From the NCBI GenBank assembly GCA_963828405.1, contig CAWHEG010000031.1, positions 682,001 to 746,000 of the forward strand: DNA of 64,000 bases, read 5' to 3'. The position numbers were made by a program, and so were the translations under genes. The first letter of the stretch is position 1; the number at the start of each line of letters is the position of its first letter. The notes beneath the pieces were generated by a model that saw only the letters and a list, made by a program, of their open reading frames with translations, did no database searches and was not told the origin of the DNA. Shown in pieces: positions 1-8,806 of this stretch. The DNA is from JANMJD01 sp963828405. GTDB taxonomy: Bacteria > Actinomycetota > Acidimicrobiia > Acidimicrobiales > Ilumatobacteraceae.

Positions 1-2
1 AC

Positions 3-545
3 GCCCTCGGCTTCACCATGGCCCAGGAGCTCGCCCTGCTGCAGTTCGACAGCCATCTGGCGGGCACACCGCGGGTCCCGGCCCACCTGCCCCCGACCGG
101 CGTGCGAATCCGCCGCGGGCGCCCATCCGACGCCGAGGCGCTCGCCGAGCTCGATCGCCATGCCTTCCCGCCCGGATGGGGCCTCGATGCCGATGGCGTC
201 CTCGACGCCATCAGGGCGACGCCGTACCACCGCATCGCCGTGGCGCTGCGCCTCGGCGACGCCATCGGCGACCGCATGCCGCTCGGCTACGCGATCAGCG
301 GGCGGGGCGGGCGGGCGATGTACCTGCAGCGACTCGCCGTGGTCCCCGCCGCCCGCAGGCTCGGGGTCGGCGCCCTGCTCGTCGCCGACGGACTGCGCTG
401 GGCCCAGCGGTGGCGCTCGAACACCGTGACGGTGAACACCCAGAGCGACAACACCGCAGCGCTCGACCTCTACCAGCGGGCCGGTTTCGTCCTGCAACCG
501 ACCCGACTGGTCGTTCTCGAACGCTCGCTGGACAACATCCCGTGA
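3..545 (+). CDS. Tandem GNAT-family N-acetyltransferase, 5' partial
   Basis: This is the C-terminal part of an acetyl-CoA-dependent N-acetyltransferase. The frame is open to the window edge, so the gene starts upstream. The first visible residues (LGF..AQELALLQFD) look like the last strand of one GNAT domain. A second, complete GNAT domain follows after VRIRRG, with the acetyl-CoA pyrophosphate loop near the segment reading VVPAARRLGVGALL and the usual closing block ALDLYQRAGF. I therefore read the protein as two GNAT domains in tandem. The ATG at 18 is probably internal. The stop overlaps the GTG of the next gene (GTGA at 542-545), so the two are translationally coupled. The substrate cannot be told from the sequence. 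Confidence 0.8.
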   Translation, partial: ALGFTMAQELALLQFDSHLAGTPRVPAHLPPTGVRIRRGRPSDAEALAELDRHAFPPGWGLDADGVLDAIRATPYHRIAVALRLGDAIGDRMPLGYAISGRGGRAMYLQRLAVVPAARRLGVGALLVADGLRWAQRWRSNTVTVNTQSDNTAALDLYQRAGFVLQPTRLVVLERSLDNIP

Positions 546-2596
546 TCGTCGGCCGTGTGCTGGCGGCCGGCATCCTCGCTGCGGGCGCACCGGCCGTGGC
601 CGCACCGGAGATCCCCGCCGTACCTGCGGCGACCTTCGTCGGCCAGTCCACCACCCTCGGCGCCGACGGGAGCTTCTCGATGGTGCTGCGACTCCCCGGC
701 GGCGTCGCCGCCGACGGGAGCGACGGGTCGTTGCTGCGGATCACCTCCCACGAACCGGTGACCAGTCGGCAGATGGTGCGGTTGAGCATCGCCGACACGC
801 CCACCGCGCGCCTCGACCAGCTGGAGATCCCGATCGCCGGGATCCCGCGCAACGCCGACGGCACGCTCGCCGTCACGGTCAACACCGAGCCGACCGATGT
901 CGAATCGGTCCGACTGCAGATCCGGGGGAGCGGACTGTTCCCCCTGACCACCGAGGTGGTCCTCGGCGACGTCGTCTCGGAACCGCTGACCACGTTCATC
1001 GAACAGCCGGGCGACGCCGCACTGACCCCGCTGCGCGTCGGCATGGTCGTCGGCGTCGACAGCCCCCCGACGCTGCAGGCCGACGGGACGACGACGATCA
1101 CGCCCGCCGTTCGGAAGCGACTCGCCGCACTGGCGACGCTGCTCGAGCGGACACCGGTGGACCTGACGGTCTCACTGCGTCCCGAGCTCGTCGAGGGCCT
1201 GGGCCGCTCCGGCGAACCGGCCGACGCCGAGCTGCTCGCCCGTCTGGCCGGCGTGCTGGCCGTCCGCCACCAGGTCCTCTCGGTTCCCTACATCGGCATC
1301 TCGCCCAGTGTCGCGGTGGCCGGCAGCCGGACCGGGCTGTTCACCGCACAGCTCCGCCATGGCGAGGACGTGCTCAGCGCCCAGCTCGGTGGCATCGACA
1401 CGGAACGGTCGACGTGGTTCCTCACCGAGCCGATCGATGCGCCCGGCCTCGACCTGTTGCGCGAGCTCGGCGTGTTCCGCCTGGTCGTCGACTCATCGCT
1501 GCTCCCACTCGGACCGACCGCCGAGGTGCAGGGCATCGACGGGCGGCTCCGCGCCGTGGAGGCGTCATCGGGGGACCCGATCCCGGCGGTGATCAGCGAC
1601 CCGTTCCTCCAGCACGTGCTCGAGGCCTCCACCGACAGTCCGCCGCTGCTCGCCCACCAACTGCTCGCCGATCTCAGCGCCCTGCAGCTCGAGGCGTCGC
1701 AACCCGACCCGAGCGGGCCGGGCACGCGAGCGGTGATGTTCACCGTCGACGATCCTTCGGTGATCGATCTCGATCTGGTCGAGGCGGTGATGGGTTCGAT
1801 CGGGGCGAGCCCGAGACTGCAGGCGATGGGTGGCATCGACGTCGCCGGTCGGCTCGCCCGGGCGAGCCGGACCGGCGACGCGGTGCGGATCGAGCTCCCC
1901 GAGCCCGACATCAGCCGGGCGACCGACCTCTCGTTCACCATCGGGCGGGTCGAGAACGGCCTGACCAGCACGGCGTCGATCCTGCCCGCCGACGATCCTC
2001 GTCCGACCCGTTGGCGCACGCTGCTCGATCTGCTCGCCGACCAGCGCCTCACCACTGCCATGCGCGACGGCTACGTCGCCCAACTCGACGGGGAGATGGG
2101 CGACATCCGGGCGAGTGTCGAGCTGACGACCGATGCCGGCACGATCAACCTGGGCGGTCGCCGGAGCAAGATCCCCCTGGTGGTGACCAACTCCTCGTCG
2201 ACCGTGCTGCACGTGCTCGTGCGGTTCTCGAGCTCCAAACTCGACTTCCCCGAGGGGGACGATCTCGTGACCCTCCCCGCGGGTGAGACGCTGCTCGAGG
2301 TCCCGGTCGTGGTCAAGTCGTCGGGTCGTTTCCAGGTGAACGTCCAGATCCTCACCGCCGACGGCACCCAGGAGCTGGTCGGGCGGACGACGATCACCGC
2401 CCAGGCCACCGTGCTCACCGGGCTCGCCCAGGTGGTCACCGCGGCGTTCGTGCTCGTGCTGGCGACATGGTGGGTACAGCACGTCCGCCAGGAGCGGCGG
2501 CGGCGGGCCGCGGCAGCGGCCGCGTCGCTCGGCAACCATCCGAGCAGCGCCGCAGCGGACACCGGCGGGCCGGGTGGGGCGGCGGCCGTGCAGTAG
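542..2596 (+). CDS. DUF6049 family exported membrane-anchored protein
   Basis: A 684-residue secreted protein, syntenic with Rv3909 of Mycobacterium tuberculosis, which lies in the same place upstream of mviN/sigM. The GTG start at 542 gives an N-terminal hydrophobic signal ending near APAVAAPE. A long extracytoplasmic region follows, then one C-terminal membrane helix (about residues 620-640, LAQVVTAAFVLVLATWW) and a short Arg/Ala-rich cytoplasmic tail. The family is conserved in actinobacteria and sits among cell-envelope genes; its function is not established. Longer frames starting inside the acetyltransferase gene lack a signal peptide and are rejected. Confidence 0.85.
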   Translation: MIVGRVLAAGILAAGAPAVAAPEIPAVPAATFVGQSTTLGADGSFSMVLRLPGGVAADGSDGSLLRITSHEPVTSRQMVRLSIADTPTARLDQLEIPIAGIPRNADGTLAVTVNTEPTDVESVRLQIRGSGLFPLTTEVVLGDVVSEPLTTFIEQPGDAALTPLRVGMVVGVDSPPTLQADGTTTITPAVRKRLAALATLLERTPVDLTVSLRPELVEGLGRSGEPADAELLARLAGVLAVRHQVLSVPYIGISPSVAVAGSRTGLFTAQLRHGEDVLSAQLGGIDTERSTWFLTEPIDAPGLDLLRELGVFRLVVDSSLLPLGPTAEVQGIDGRLRAVEASSGDPIPAVISDPFLQHVLEASTDSPPLLAHQLLADLSALQLEASQPDPSGPGTRAVMFTVDDPSVIDLDLVEAVMGSIGASPRLQAMGGIDVAGRLARASRTGDAVRIELPEPDISRATDLSFTIGRVENGLTSTASILPADDPRPTRWRTLLDLLADQRLTTAMRDGYVAQLDGEMGDIRASVELTTDAGTINLGGRRSKIPLVVTNSSSTVLHVLVRFSSSKLDFPEGDDLVTLPAGETLLEVPVVVKSSGRFQVNVQILTADGTQELVGRTTITAQATVLTGLAQVVTAAFVLVLATWWVQHVRQERRRRAAAAAASLGNHPSSAAADTGGPGGAAAVQ

Positions 2597-2634
2597 CCTC
2601 CCTGCTGATGATGATCAGGAGAGTGGACCCGTGA
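2594..2634 (+). promoter_or_regulatory. Leaderless promoter and 8-codon uORF before degV
   Basis: A -10-like hexamer TAGCCT (2594-2599) lies 8 nt before ATG 2608, the spacing seen at other apparently leaderless starts in this window. That ATG opens a tiny frame, MMIRRVDP, whose TGA (2632-2634) overlaps the GTG start of degV as GTGA. The degV Shine-Dalgarno (aggagag, about 2617-2623) lies inside the mini-ORF. Seen: the hexamer, frame and overlap. Inferred: transcription start at about 2608 and coupled translation. Confidence 0.4.
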
Positions 2635-3461
2635 CCGTTCGCATCGTCACCGACAGTGCCTGCGACCTCCCCGACGACGTCGCCCGCCAGTACGGGATCG
2701 AGATCGTGCCACTGACCATCCGCTTCGGCGACGAGGAGTTCGTCGACCGCCGTGACCTCACCCCGAGCCAGTTCTGGGCCCGCTGCGCGGCCTCCAGCAC
2801 CTTGCCCGAGACGGCGGCGCCGGCGCCCGGCCAGTTCGAGGCCGTCTATCGCTCGCTCGCCGAGCAGGGAGCGACCGGCATCGTCGTGATCGACATGTCG
2901 CGCGACCTCTCGGCCACGATCCAGAGCGCCGAACTCGCCGCCAGGTCGTTCGACGGGGTGCCCGTGACGGTGGTCGACTCGCGTTCGGTCACCCTCGGAC
3001 TGGGCACGATCGTGCGGGCCGCGGCCCGGGTGGCCGCCGATGGGGCGAGCCTCGACGACGTCGCCGCTGCCGCCCGTGACCTGGCCGGGCGCACCAAGGT
3101 GTGGGGGGCCCTCGACACCCTCGACAACCTGAGGAAGGGTGGCCGGATCGGCAACGCCCGGGCGATGCTCGCCTCGGTGCTGTCGATCAAGCCGATCATC
3201 GAGGTCCGTGACGGCAAGGTCGAGGAGGGCGGCAAGCAGCGAACCCGCTCCAAGGCGCTGGCCTTCCTGATCGACAAGGTTCGTTCCTACGGTGAGATCG
3301 AGAACCTGGCCGTCCTGCACGCCGACTGCCCCGACGTCGACGCGTTCGTCGATCAGTTGTCCGGCGGGCATCCCGAGACGGTGCTCGTTGGCCAGATCGG
3401 GCCCGTGGTCGGCAGCCATGCGGGCGTCGGCACGATCGGCGTGGCCTTCACCACTCGCTGA
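2631..3461 (+). CDS. DegV family fatty-acid-binding protein
   Basis: A 276-residue DegV protein. DegV proteins bind a fatty acid and, in Gram-positive bacteria, serve as FakB subunits that present fatty acids to the kinase FakA. The N-terminal IVTDSACDLP motif and the DNLRKGGRIG segment are typical, and the length is normal for the family. The GTG at 2631 is chosen because it begins the family's VTVRIVTDS start and follows a good ribosome-binding site. No fakA is visible in the window. The gene lies between the DUF6049 gene and the kinase, where mycobacteria have mviN. Confidence 0.9.
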   Translation: MTVRIVTDSACDLPDDVARQYGIEIVPLTIRFGDEEFVDRRDLTPSQFWARCAASSTLPETAAPAPGQFEAVYRSLAEQGATGIVVIDMSRDLSATIQSAELAARSFDGVPVTVVDSRSVTLGLGTIVRAAARVAADGASLDDVAAAARDLAGRTKVWGALDTLDNLRKGGRIGNARAMLASVLSIKPIIEVRDGKVEEGGKQRTRSKALAFLIDKVRSYGEIENLAVLHADCPDVDAFVDQLSGGHPETVLVGQIGPVVGSHAGVGTIGVAFTTR

Positions 3462-3547
3462 ACCGGGCGGCGTCGTCGGCCCGGCGACACGGACCTCGCG
3501 CCTCAACTTGAGATTGAGAGTGCCGGGGGCTCACCGCCTGTGGGCGC

Positions 3548-3553
3548 TAGCGT
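3548..3553 (+). promoter_or_regulatory. Candidate -10 of the kinase gene
   Basis: TAGCGT lies 6 nt before the TTG at 3560 and 9 nt before the in-frame GTG at 3563. No Shine-Dalgarno of the usual type separates them, which fits a leaderless mRNA. No convincing -35 was found. Confidence 0.35.
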
Positions 3554-3562
3554 CGGGGGTTG

Positions 3563-5456
3563 GTGGCTACCGTGATCCCTCCCCCGCCGCCTGTCCTGGC
3601 GCAGCGTTACCGGCTCGACCGGCGCGTCGCCACGGGCGGGATGGCCGAGGTTTGGCTCGCCACCGACGAGTTGCTCGCCCGCCAGGTGGCCGTCAAGCTG
3701 CTCAAGCCCACGCTGGCCGCCGATCCGGTGATCGCCGAACGGTTCCGCCGTGAGGCGGTCGCCGTCGCCCAGCTCACCCACCCGAACGTCGTGGCGATCT
3801 ACGACACCGTCGACGAGGGCGGACGGCAAGCCGTCGTGATGCAGTACGTCCCGGGCCGCAGCCTGCGCCAGCTGCTCGACGACGAACGCAAGCTCGGTCC
3901 CGAACGTACGATCCAGATCGGCGCCGCCGTGGCCGCGGCCCTGGGCGCGGCCCACGACGCCGGGCTCGTGCACCGCGACGTGAAGCCGGGCAACATCCTC
4001 ATCACCCCCGAGGGTCGGGTCCTGCTCACCGACTTCGGCATCGCCAAGGCGCTGAGCGGCGATGGCGACCTGACCAGCGACAACGTGATGATGGGCACGG
4101 CGAAGTACCTGTCACCCGAACAGGTCCGCGGCCGGCGACTCGACGGCCGCGCCGACCTCTACTCGCTCGGGCTCGTGCTCTACGAGTGCCTCGCCGGACG
4201 GGTGCCGTTCCAGGCCGAGACCGACGCGGCGACCGCGCTGGCCCGACTGCAGCGCGACCCGACCCCACTCCTGCGCCTGCGCCCGACGCTGCCCGCCGGA
4301 CTGGTCGAACTGATCCACCGCCTCCTGGCCCGCAACCCCGACGATCGCCCGGCCAGTTCGACGGCAGTGCAGGCCACGCTGGAGCGAATCCTCGTCCACA
4401 CGAACGCCACCGACGCGACCGGCGCCCTCCCGCCGCCCCCACCGCCCATCCCGGTGATCACCCCCGGGCCGCGGCCTGCGGACCCGCCGACCGGGCGCAG
4501 CACGGTGTCCCTCCCGCCCGTCTTGCCGCCGGCCGGCAGGCCCTCGACGGCACCGATCAGCCGTTCCAACCCGGTGACGACGTCGGCTGCGGTCGGCCAG
4601 GGCTCGGGCGCCACCGCGACACGCAGGGCGGGGACCGGGCGACTCGGGCAGCGTGCCCCAGGTGCGCCCGGCCACACCCGGGCGGGGAAGCGCCAGGCCA
4701 GGCGGCAGTACCGGCGCCCCGAGCGGCTCTCCTCCAGCGGTCCGTCCCCGCGACCCGACCCCGCCGCACCCGGCGATCCACGGCCGACCGGCGCGCCAGT
4801 TCCAGCAGCGCTGGGCGCCGTCGATGGTCATCGTCGGAGGCCTGCTGGTCATCGCCGGCGTGCTCGCCGTCATCCTGCTGTCGACGATCGGTTCCGACGA
4901 CCCGAACCCGTCGGGGACGGCCACGCCGTTCGAGACCGGCCCGACGGTGGTCACTGCCGCCACGACCGTCGACGACGGCATCCCGCCGGCGATCAACGTC
5001 GCCGGTGTCATCTCCTTCGACCCCAAGGGCGATCCGCCCGACGAGAACGACGAGCAACTCCCGAACGTGTTCGACCAGGCCGAGGGCACCGCCTGGTACA
5101 CCACCTGCTACCTCGATCGGTTCCTCGGGGCCAAGGGCGGGGTCGGCGTGGTGATCCCGCTGACCGAACCGGCCACCGGGAGCCTGCAGGTCACATTCGC
5201 CTCCAAGCCGTGGCATGCCGAGATCTACACCTCCGACGCGCTCCCGTCCGACCTCGCCGGTTGGGGTGGCGTCGTCGACCGCCACGCCAGCTCCGAGGAC
5301 GTGGGCGCCGTGTTCCAGCTCGGGCCGCAGCCGCACTCGTACGTGCTCATCTGGCTGCGCGAGCTGGCCGAGGAACGTCCACCGTGTTCGGGGAACAACC
5401 CCTACCGGGGCGGTATCGCCGAGGTCTCCTTCACCCCCGGCCCGGGGGTCGGCTGA
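3563..5456 (+). CDS. Transmembrane Ser/Thr protein kinase with extracellular discoidin-like domain; apparent frameshift
   Basis: A Hanks-type kinase. The N-terminal catalytic domain has the glycine loop (ATGGMAEVW), catalytic Lys in AVKLL, HRDVKPGN, DFGIAK and GTAKYLSPEQ, so it should be active. After a Pro-rich linker the coding signal leaves the first frame (which continues only as Arg/Pro-rich noise) and resumes one base later. The second frame, clear from about 4640, gives a membrane helix (about 4827-4895) and an exported domain of about 170 residues ending at 5456. That domain resembles the C-terminus of mycobacterial MviN (Rv3910). The frame change falls in a G-rich stretch near 4620-4645. 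It may be a sequencing indel or a real mutation. If real, the kinase would lose its membrane anchor. The start is TTG 3560 or GTG 3563. Confidence 0.75.
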
Positions 5457-5522
5457 CATGCGCCGCCAGCCGCCATCGCTGCCAGTTCCTCCGTGGGCCT
5501 GGGTCGTACGGACGGTCCGTCG

Positions 5523-6101
5523 GTGACGGAGGCCACCGACCACGAGCTGGCCACGGCCGCCCAGGGCGGTGACCGGGGAGCCCTCGACCTGCTTCTGCGC
5601 CGTCACCACCCGCGGATCGTGGCGGTCTGCCGCCGACTGACCGGCAACGAGGCGGATGGCAACGACGCGGCGCAGGAGGCGTTGCTGAGCATCGTGCGCG
5701 GCCTGCCGCGCTACGACGCCCGGGCCTCGTTCGGCACATGGGCCTACCGCATCGCCACCAACGCCGCCCTCGACGAGCTCCGCCGACGCCGACGCCGCCC
5801 GACGACGAGCCTCGACAGCCCGGATACGGGCTGGGACCCGCCGGCCACCGGCTCGGTCGAGCGAGCGGTCGACGCACGGATGACCGTCAGGGCGGCACTG
5901 GCCGCGCTCCCCGACGAGTTCCGCTCGGCCGTCGTCCTGCGCGAGATCGCCGATCTGGACTACGCGGAGATCGGCGCGGTGCTCGACGTCCCCGTGGGCA
6001 CGGTGAAGTCGCGGATCGCCCGGGGGCGCGCACTGCTCGCCATCGCCCTCGGGAACCACAGTGACCCCGGCGAACGTCGAACTGGCGAGCAAGAACGATG
6101 A
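5523..6101 (+). CDS. ECF RNA polymerase sigma factor, SigM-like
   Basis: A 192-residue extracytoplasmic-function sigma factor. Region 2 covers about residues 25-90, including DAAQEALLSIVRGL and FGTWAYRIATNAALDELRRRRRR. Region 4 covers about 125-180, with LPDEFRSAVVLREIADLDYAEIGAVL and the GTVKSRIARGRALL recognition helix. GTG 5523 is chosen because the longer frame has no family similarity upstream. Its TGA overlaps the ATG of the anti-sigma gene (ATGA, 6098-6101). The position between the kinase and trxB matches sigM in mycobacteria. The regulon cannot be read from this window. Confidence 0.9.
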   Translation: MTEATDHELATAAQGGDRGALDLLLRRHHPRIVAVCRRLTGNEADGNDAAQEALLSIVRGLPRYDARASFGTWAYRIATNAALDELRRRRRRPTTSLDSPDTGWDPPATGSVERAVDARMTVRAALAALPDEFRSAVVLREIADLDYAEIGAVLDVPVGTVKSRIARGRALLAIALGNHSDPGERRTGEQER

Positions 6102-7048
6102 CCATGAGCCCCGAAGACTTCTCTCTCGACGAACTCGCCGGCGCGTACCTCGACGACGAGGTCACGCCCGAGGAACGCGCCACGGCCGAGTCCGATCCGG
6201 CGGTGGTGGCGCGGGTCGCCGAGTTCCGGGCGTTGCGCGGTGCCCTGGCCGCCGACGCCGCGCCCGGCGCCCCGGCCGGCGCCGCGGGGACCGACGAGAT
6301 GATCACCCGGGCGCTCGCGCTGTACGACGAGCTCCGCGGTGACAGCGGGGGACCCGTGTCGTCAGCCGACGGAACCCCGTCCCGGGCGCCCACCCCGATC
6401 GTCCGCCTCGCCGACCGCCCCCGGCGGATCGCCGCGCCGTGGGCCTGGGTCGCTGCGGCGGCCGCCGTCGCCGGCGGTCTGTTCGTGGTCGGCCGGGCGA
6501 TCGGCGTCCGTGACGAGAGCTCGATCTCCGCCTCCGATGGTCCGGCGGCCGAGGCGACGACCGACGCCGCAGCGTTCGAGCAGTCGGCGGGGGCCGCTCC
6601 GGCGATGACCGAGGCCGCCACGGCATCGAGCGTGGCGGCGTCTGCGGCCATCCCCGCGGCCGCGCCCGTGGCCACGATCGGTTCGATCGACGGAGGAGCG
6701 GCCGTCGCCACCGCAGGACCGCTCGAGGCTCCCGCCGCCACGGAGGCGCCGGCCGCCGCAGCGGCCACGGCGACGGATGCGGCCACGGCCACGACCGTCG
6801 TGTCGTTCACCGCCGAGGAACAGCTCACGCTGTACGTCACCTCGCTCGCCGGCGGCCCTGCCGCCGAACGGAACAAGCTCGTCGTTCCGCCGGCGAACTG
6901 CCAGCTCAGCGGGACCCCGGTCGAGGAGGTCTCGTGGCGGGGGACGACCGGCGTGCTGTATCTCATCCCGGACGCGACGAACCCCGCCTCGGCCCAGATC
7001 GTCGGCGCGAACTGCATCGTGCTGGTGGCGGTCGTCGTCGGGCCGTAA
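6098..7048 (+). CDS. Membrane-anchored anti-sigma factor
   Basis: A 316-residue protein coupled to the sigma factor by a 4-bp ATGA overlap. The N-terminal 70 residues (DELAGAYLDDEVTPEERA) resemble the zinc-finger-like anti-sigma domain fold but lack an obvious HxxxCxxC motif. A single membrane helix follows (about residues 110-130, WAWVAAAAAVAGGLFVVG). The exported part is a long Ala/Thr-rich, low-complexity stalk ending in a small globular C-terminus with Cys near CQLSGTPVEEVSW and NCIVLV. The architecture and coupling support an anti-sigma role; the sensed signal is unknown. Confidence 0.75.
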   Translation: MTMSPEDFSLDELAGAYLDDEVTPEERATAESDPAVVARVAEFRALRGALAADAAPGAPAGAAGTDEMITRALALYDELRGDSGGPVSSADGTPSRAPTPIVRLADRPRRIAAPWAWVAAAAAVAGGLFVVGRAIGVRDESSISASDGPAAEATTDAAAFEQSAGAAPAMTEAATASSVAASAAIPAAAPVATIGSIDGGAAVATAGPLEAPAATEAPAAAAATATDAATATTVVSFTAEEQLTLYVTSLAGGPAAERNKLVVPPANCQLSGTPVEEVSWRGTTGVLYLIPDATNPASAQIVGANCIVLVAVVVGP

Positions 7049-7051
7049 GGT
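7046..7051 (+). promoter_or_regulatory. Candidate leaderless -10
   Basis: TAAGGT lies exactly 8 nt before ATG 7060, overlapping the stop codon of the anti-sigma gene. There is no purine-rich ribosome-binding site before the ATG, which fits a leaderless transcript. Confidence 0.4.
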
Positions 7052-7059
7052 GGCGGCCC

Positions 7060-7386
7060 ATGGCATTGAACCCGATCGGGAATCCCAACTTCGCCAAGGA
7101 TGCCGCCGACACCGTCGAGCGTCTCGTCGGCTCCGTGCGCGACAAGACCACGAAACCGTTGATCACTGCGGCCCGCGGCGTCGTGTTCGGACTGCTGGCG
7201 GCGTTCGCCGGGCTGGTCGCGTTGGTGCTCCTCATCGTCGTGGCGACCCGACTGCTGCAGATGCTGTGGGCGCTCCCCTTCGATCAGGATTCGAGCGTGT
7301 GGCTCTCGTACATGACGGTCGGTGGAATCTCCTCCGTCATCGGGTTGTTGCTGATGGCACGGCGTCATCCCAAGAACGCCGCCTGA
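7060..7386 (+). CDS. Small two-helix membrane protein, function unknown
   Basis: A 108-residue protein with an amphipathic charged N-terminus (about residues 1-40) and two predicted membrane helices (about 45-68, FGLLAAFAGLVALVLLIVVAT, and about 85-102). The layout resembles Phage_holin_3_6 or DUF-type actinobacterial membrane proteins, but I cannot name the family with certainty. The ATG at 7060 is preferred over the longer frame from 6934 because the upstream residues are a shadow of the anti-sigma gene. It sits 50 bp before trxB. Confidence 0.65.
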   Translation: MALNPIGNPNFAKDAADTVERLVGSVRDKTTKPLITAARGVVFGLLAAFAGLVALVLLIVVATRLLQMLWALPFDQDSSVWLSYMTVGGISSVIGLLLMARRHPKNAA

Positions 7387-7435
7387 ACTTCCTCCGCCAC
7401 CCGCCACGCGTTCGTCTCTGCAAAGGGGTCCCTTC

Positions 7436-8374
7436 ATGGAACCGCGCAACGTCATCATCGTCGGGTCGGGTCCTGCCGGCCTGACCGCAGCCATCTACGC
7501 GGCCCGGGCCAACCTGCGCCCGCTGGTCATCGAGGGTGAGCCGTCGAGCACCAGTGATCAGCCCGGGGGGCAGCTGATGCTGACCACCGAGGTCGAGAAC
7601 TTCCCCGGATTCCCCGAGGGCATCATGGGACCGGACCTGATGATCAGGTTCCGCGAGCAGGCCGAACGGTTCGGCGCCGAGTTCCTCACCGAGAAGGTGA
7701 CCTCGGTCGACTTCTCCGGTCGGCCGCTACGGGTGTCGGTGCGCGGAAACGAGTACGCCGCCCACTCGATCATCGTGTCGACCGGCGCCCGGTCGCTGAT
7801 GCTCGGCCTCGAGTCCGAGTCGCGCCTGCTCGGCCACGGGCTTTCGACCTGCGCGACGTGCGACGGGTTCTTCTTCCGCGGTCAGGAGATCGCCGTCGTC
7901 GGCGGCGGCGACTCGGCCATCGAGGAAGCCGTCTTCCTCACCAAGTTCGCCTCCAAGGTCACCCTCGTCCACCGGCGCGACAGCCTGCGGGCCTCGAAGA
8001 TCATGCAGGACCGGGCGTTCGCCAATCCGAAGATCGAGATGAAGTGGAACTCGACGGTCGTCGATCTGATCGGCGACGACAAGCTCGAGGGCGCGATCAT
8101 CGCCGACACGATCAACGGCGCCCGCACCAGGCTCGACGTCACCGGCCTGTTCGTGGCCATCGGGCACCGTCCGAACACCGACCTGTTCAAGGGAGTCCTC
8201 GACATGGAGGACAGCGGCTACCTGATCACCCGGCCGGGGTCGACCTACACGAACGTCGAGGGTGTTTTCGCCTGCGGTGACGTGCAGGACCACACCTATC
8301 GGCAGGCGATCACCGCCGCAGGTTCCGGATGCATGGCGGCCATCGACTGCGAACGCTGGCTCGAGCACCACTGA
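7436..8374 (+). CDS. trxB: Thioredoxin-disulfide reductase
   Basis: A 312-residue flavoprotein that uses NADPH to reduce thioredoxin. It has the N-terminal FAD-binding GSGPAGLTAAIYAARA, the redox-active CATC pair (about residues 140-143), the NADPH-binding GGGDSAIEEA (about 157-166) and the C-terminal FAD motif GVFACGDVQD. Length is normal. It lies directly before trxA, giving a complete NADPH-TrxB-TrxA relay in one cluster as in mycobacteria. Confidence 0.97.
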   Translation: MEPRNVIIVGSGPAGLTAAIYAARANLRPLVIEGEPSSTSDQPGGQLMLTTEVENFPGFPEGIMGPDLMIRFREQAERFGAEFLTEKVTSVDFSGRPLRVSVRGNEYAAHSIIVSTGARSLMLGLESESRLLGHGLSTCATCDGFFFRGQEIAVVGGGDSAIEEAVFLTKFASKVTLVHRRDSLRASKIMQDRAFANPKIEMKWNSTVVDLIGDDKLEGAIIADTINGARTRLDVTGLFVAIGHRPNTDLFKGVLDMEDSGYLITRPGSTYTNVEGVFACGDVQDHTYRQAITAAGSGCMAAIDCERWLEHH

Positions 8375-8433
8375 GCCGTCTGCTCCCAGCGGGGGGAGGG
8401 AATGCGGGACGCCGTCGGCAGGTTTGCTGTCGG

Positions 8434-8486
8434 TAGGCTGACATTCAATGATCGAAAGGATCACTCCGTGGCTGACGGCATCGTGA
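8434..8486 (+). promoter_or_regulatory. Leaderless promoter and 12-residue uORF overlapping the trxA start
   Basis: TAGGCT (8434-8439) lies 8 nt before ATG 8448. The ATG opens a frame encoding MIERITPWLTAS and ends at TGA 8484-8486, running out of frame across the trxA GTG at 8468. The trxA ribosome-binding site (gaaagga, about 8454-8460) lies inside this frame. Seen: hexamer, spacing and frame. Inferred: a leaderless upstream ORF whose translation would compete with or gate trxA initiation. Confidence 0.4.
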
Positions 8487-8806
8487 CACTCTCCTCCTCC
8501 ACCTTCGACGAGACGATCGGGGCTTCGTCGACGCCCGTGCTCGTCGACTTCTGGGCCGAGTGGTGTGGTCCCTGCAAGACCATTGCGCCGATCCTCGCCG
8601 AGATCGCCGGCGAACGAGCCGGGGTGCTCACCGTTGCCAAGTTGAACGTCGACGACAACCCCGACCTGGCGATGCGGTTCAACGTGATGAGCATTCCCAC
8701 GCTGCTCGTGTTCGACGGTGGCGAGGTCCGCAAGCGCCTCGTCGGCGCCAAGAGCAAGGCGACCCTGCTCGAGGAGCTCTCGGAATTCCTGCCGGCCTCC
8801 CGCTGA
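8468..8806 (+). CDS. trxA: Thioredoxin
   Basis: A 112-residue cytoplasmic thioredoxin with the active site WCGPCK, the FWAEW strand before it and the cis-proline segment MSIPTLLVF. Its partner trxB is immediately upstream. GTG 8468 gives normal thioredoxin length. A longer in-frame ATG (8402) would add 22 residues without similarity and lies upstream of the apparent promoter. Its TGA (8804-8806) overlaps the likely CTG start of the next gene. Confidence 0.96.
   Translation: MADGIVTLSSSTFDETIGASSTPVLVDFWAEWCGPCKTIAPILAEIAGERAGVLTVAKLNVDDNPDLAMRFNVMSIPTLLVFDGGEVRKRLVGAKSKATLLEELSEFLPASR

Noticed and set aside
176..541. N-terminal part of a long frame running into the DUF6049 gene
   Set aside because: It is Arg/Pro-rich, lies over the acetyltransferase gene in another frame, and has no signal peptide; GTG 542 starts the real gene.
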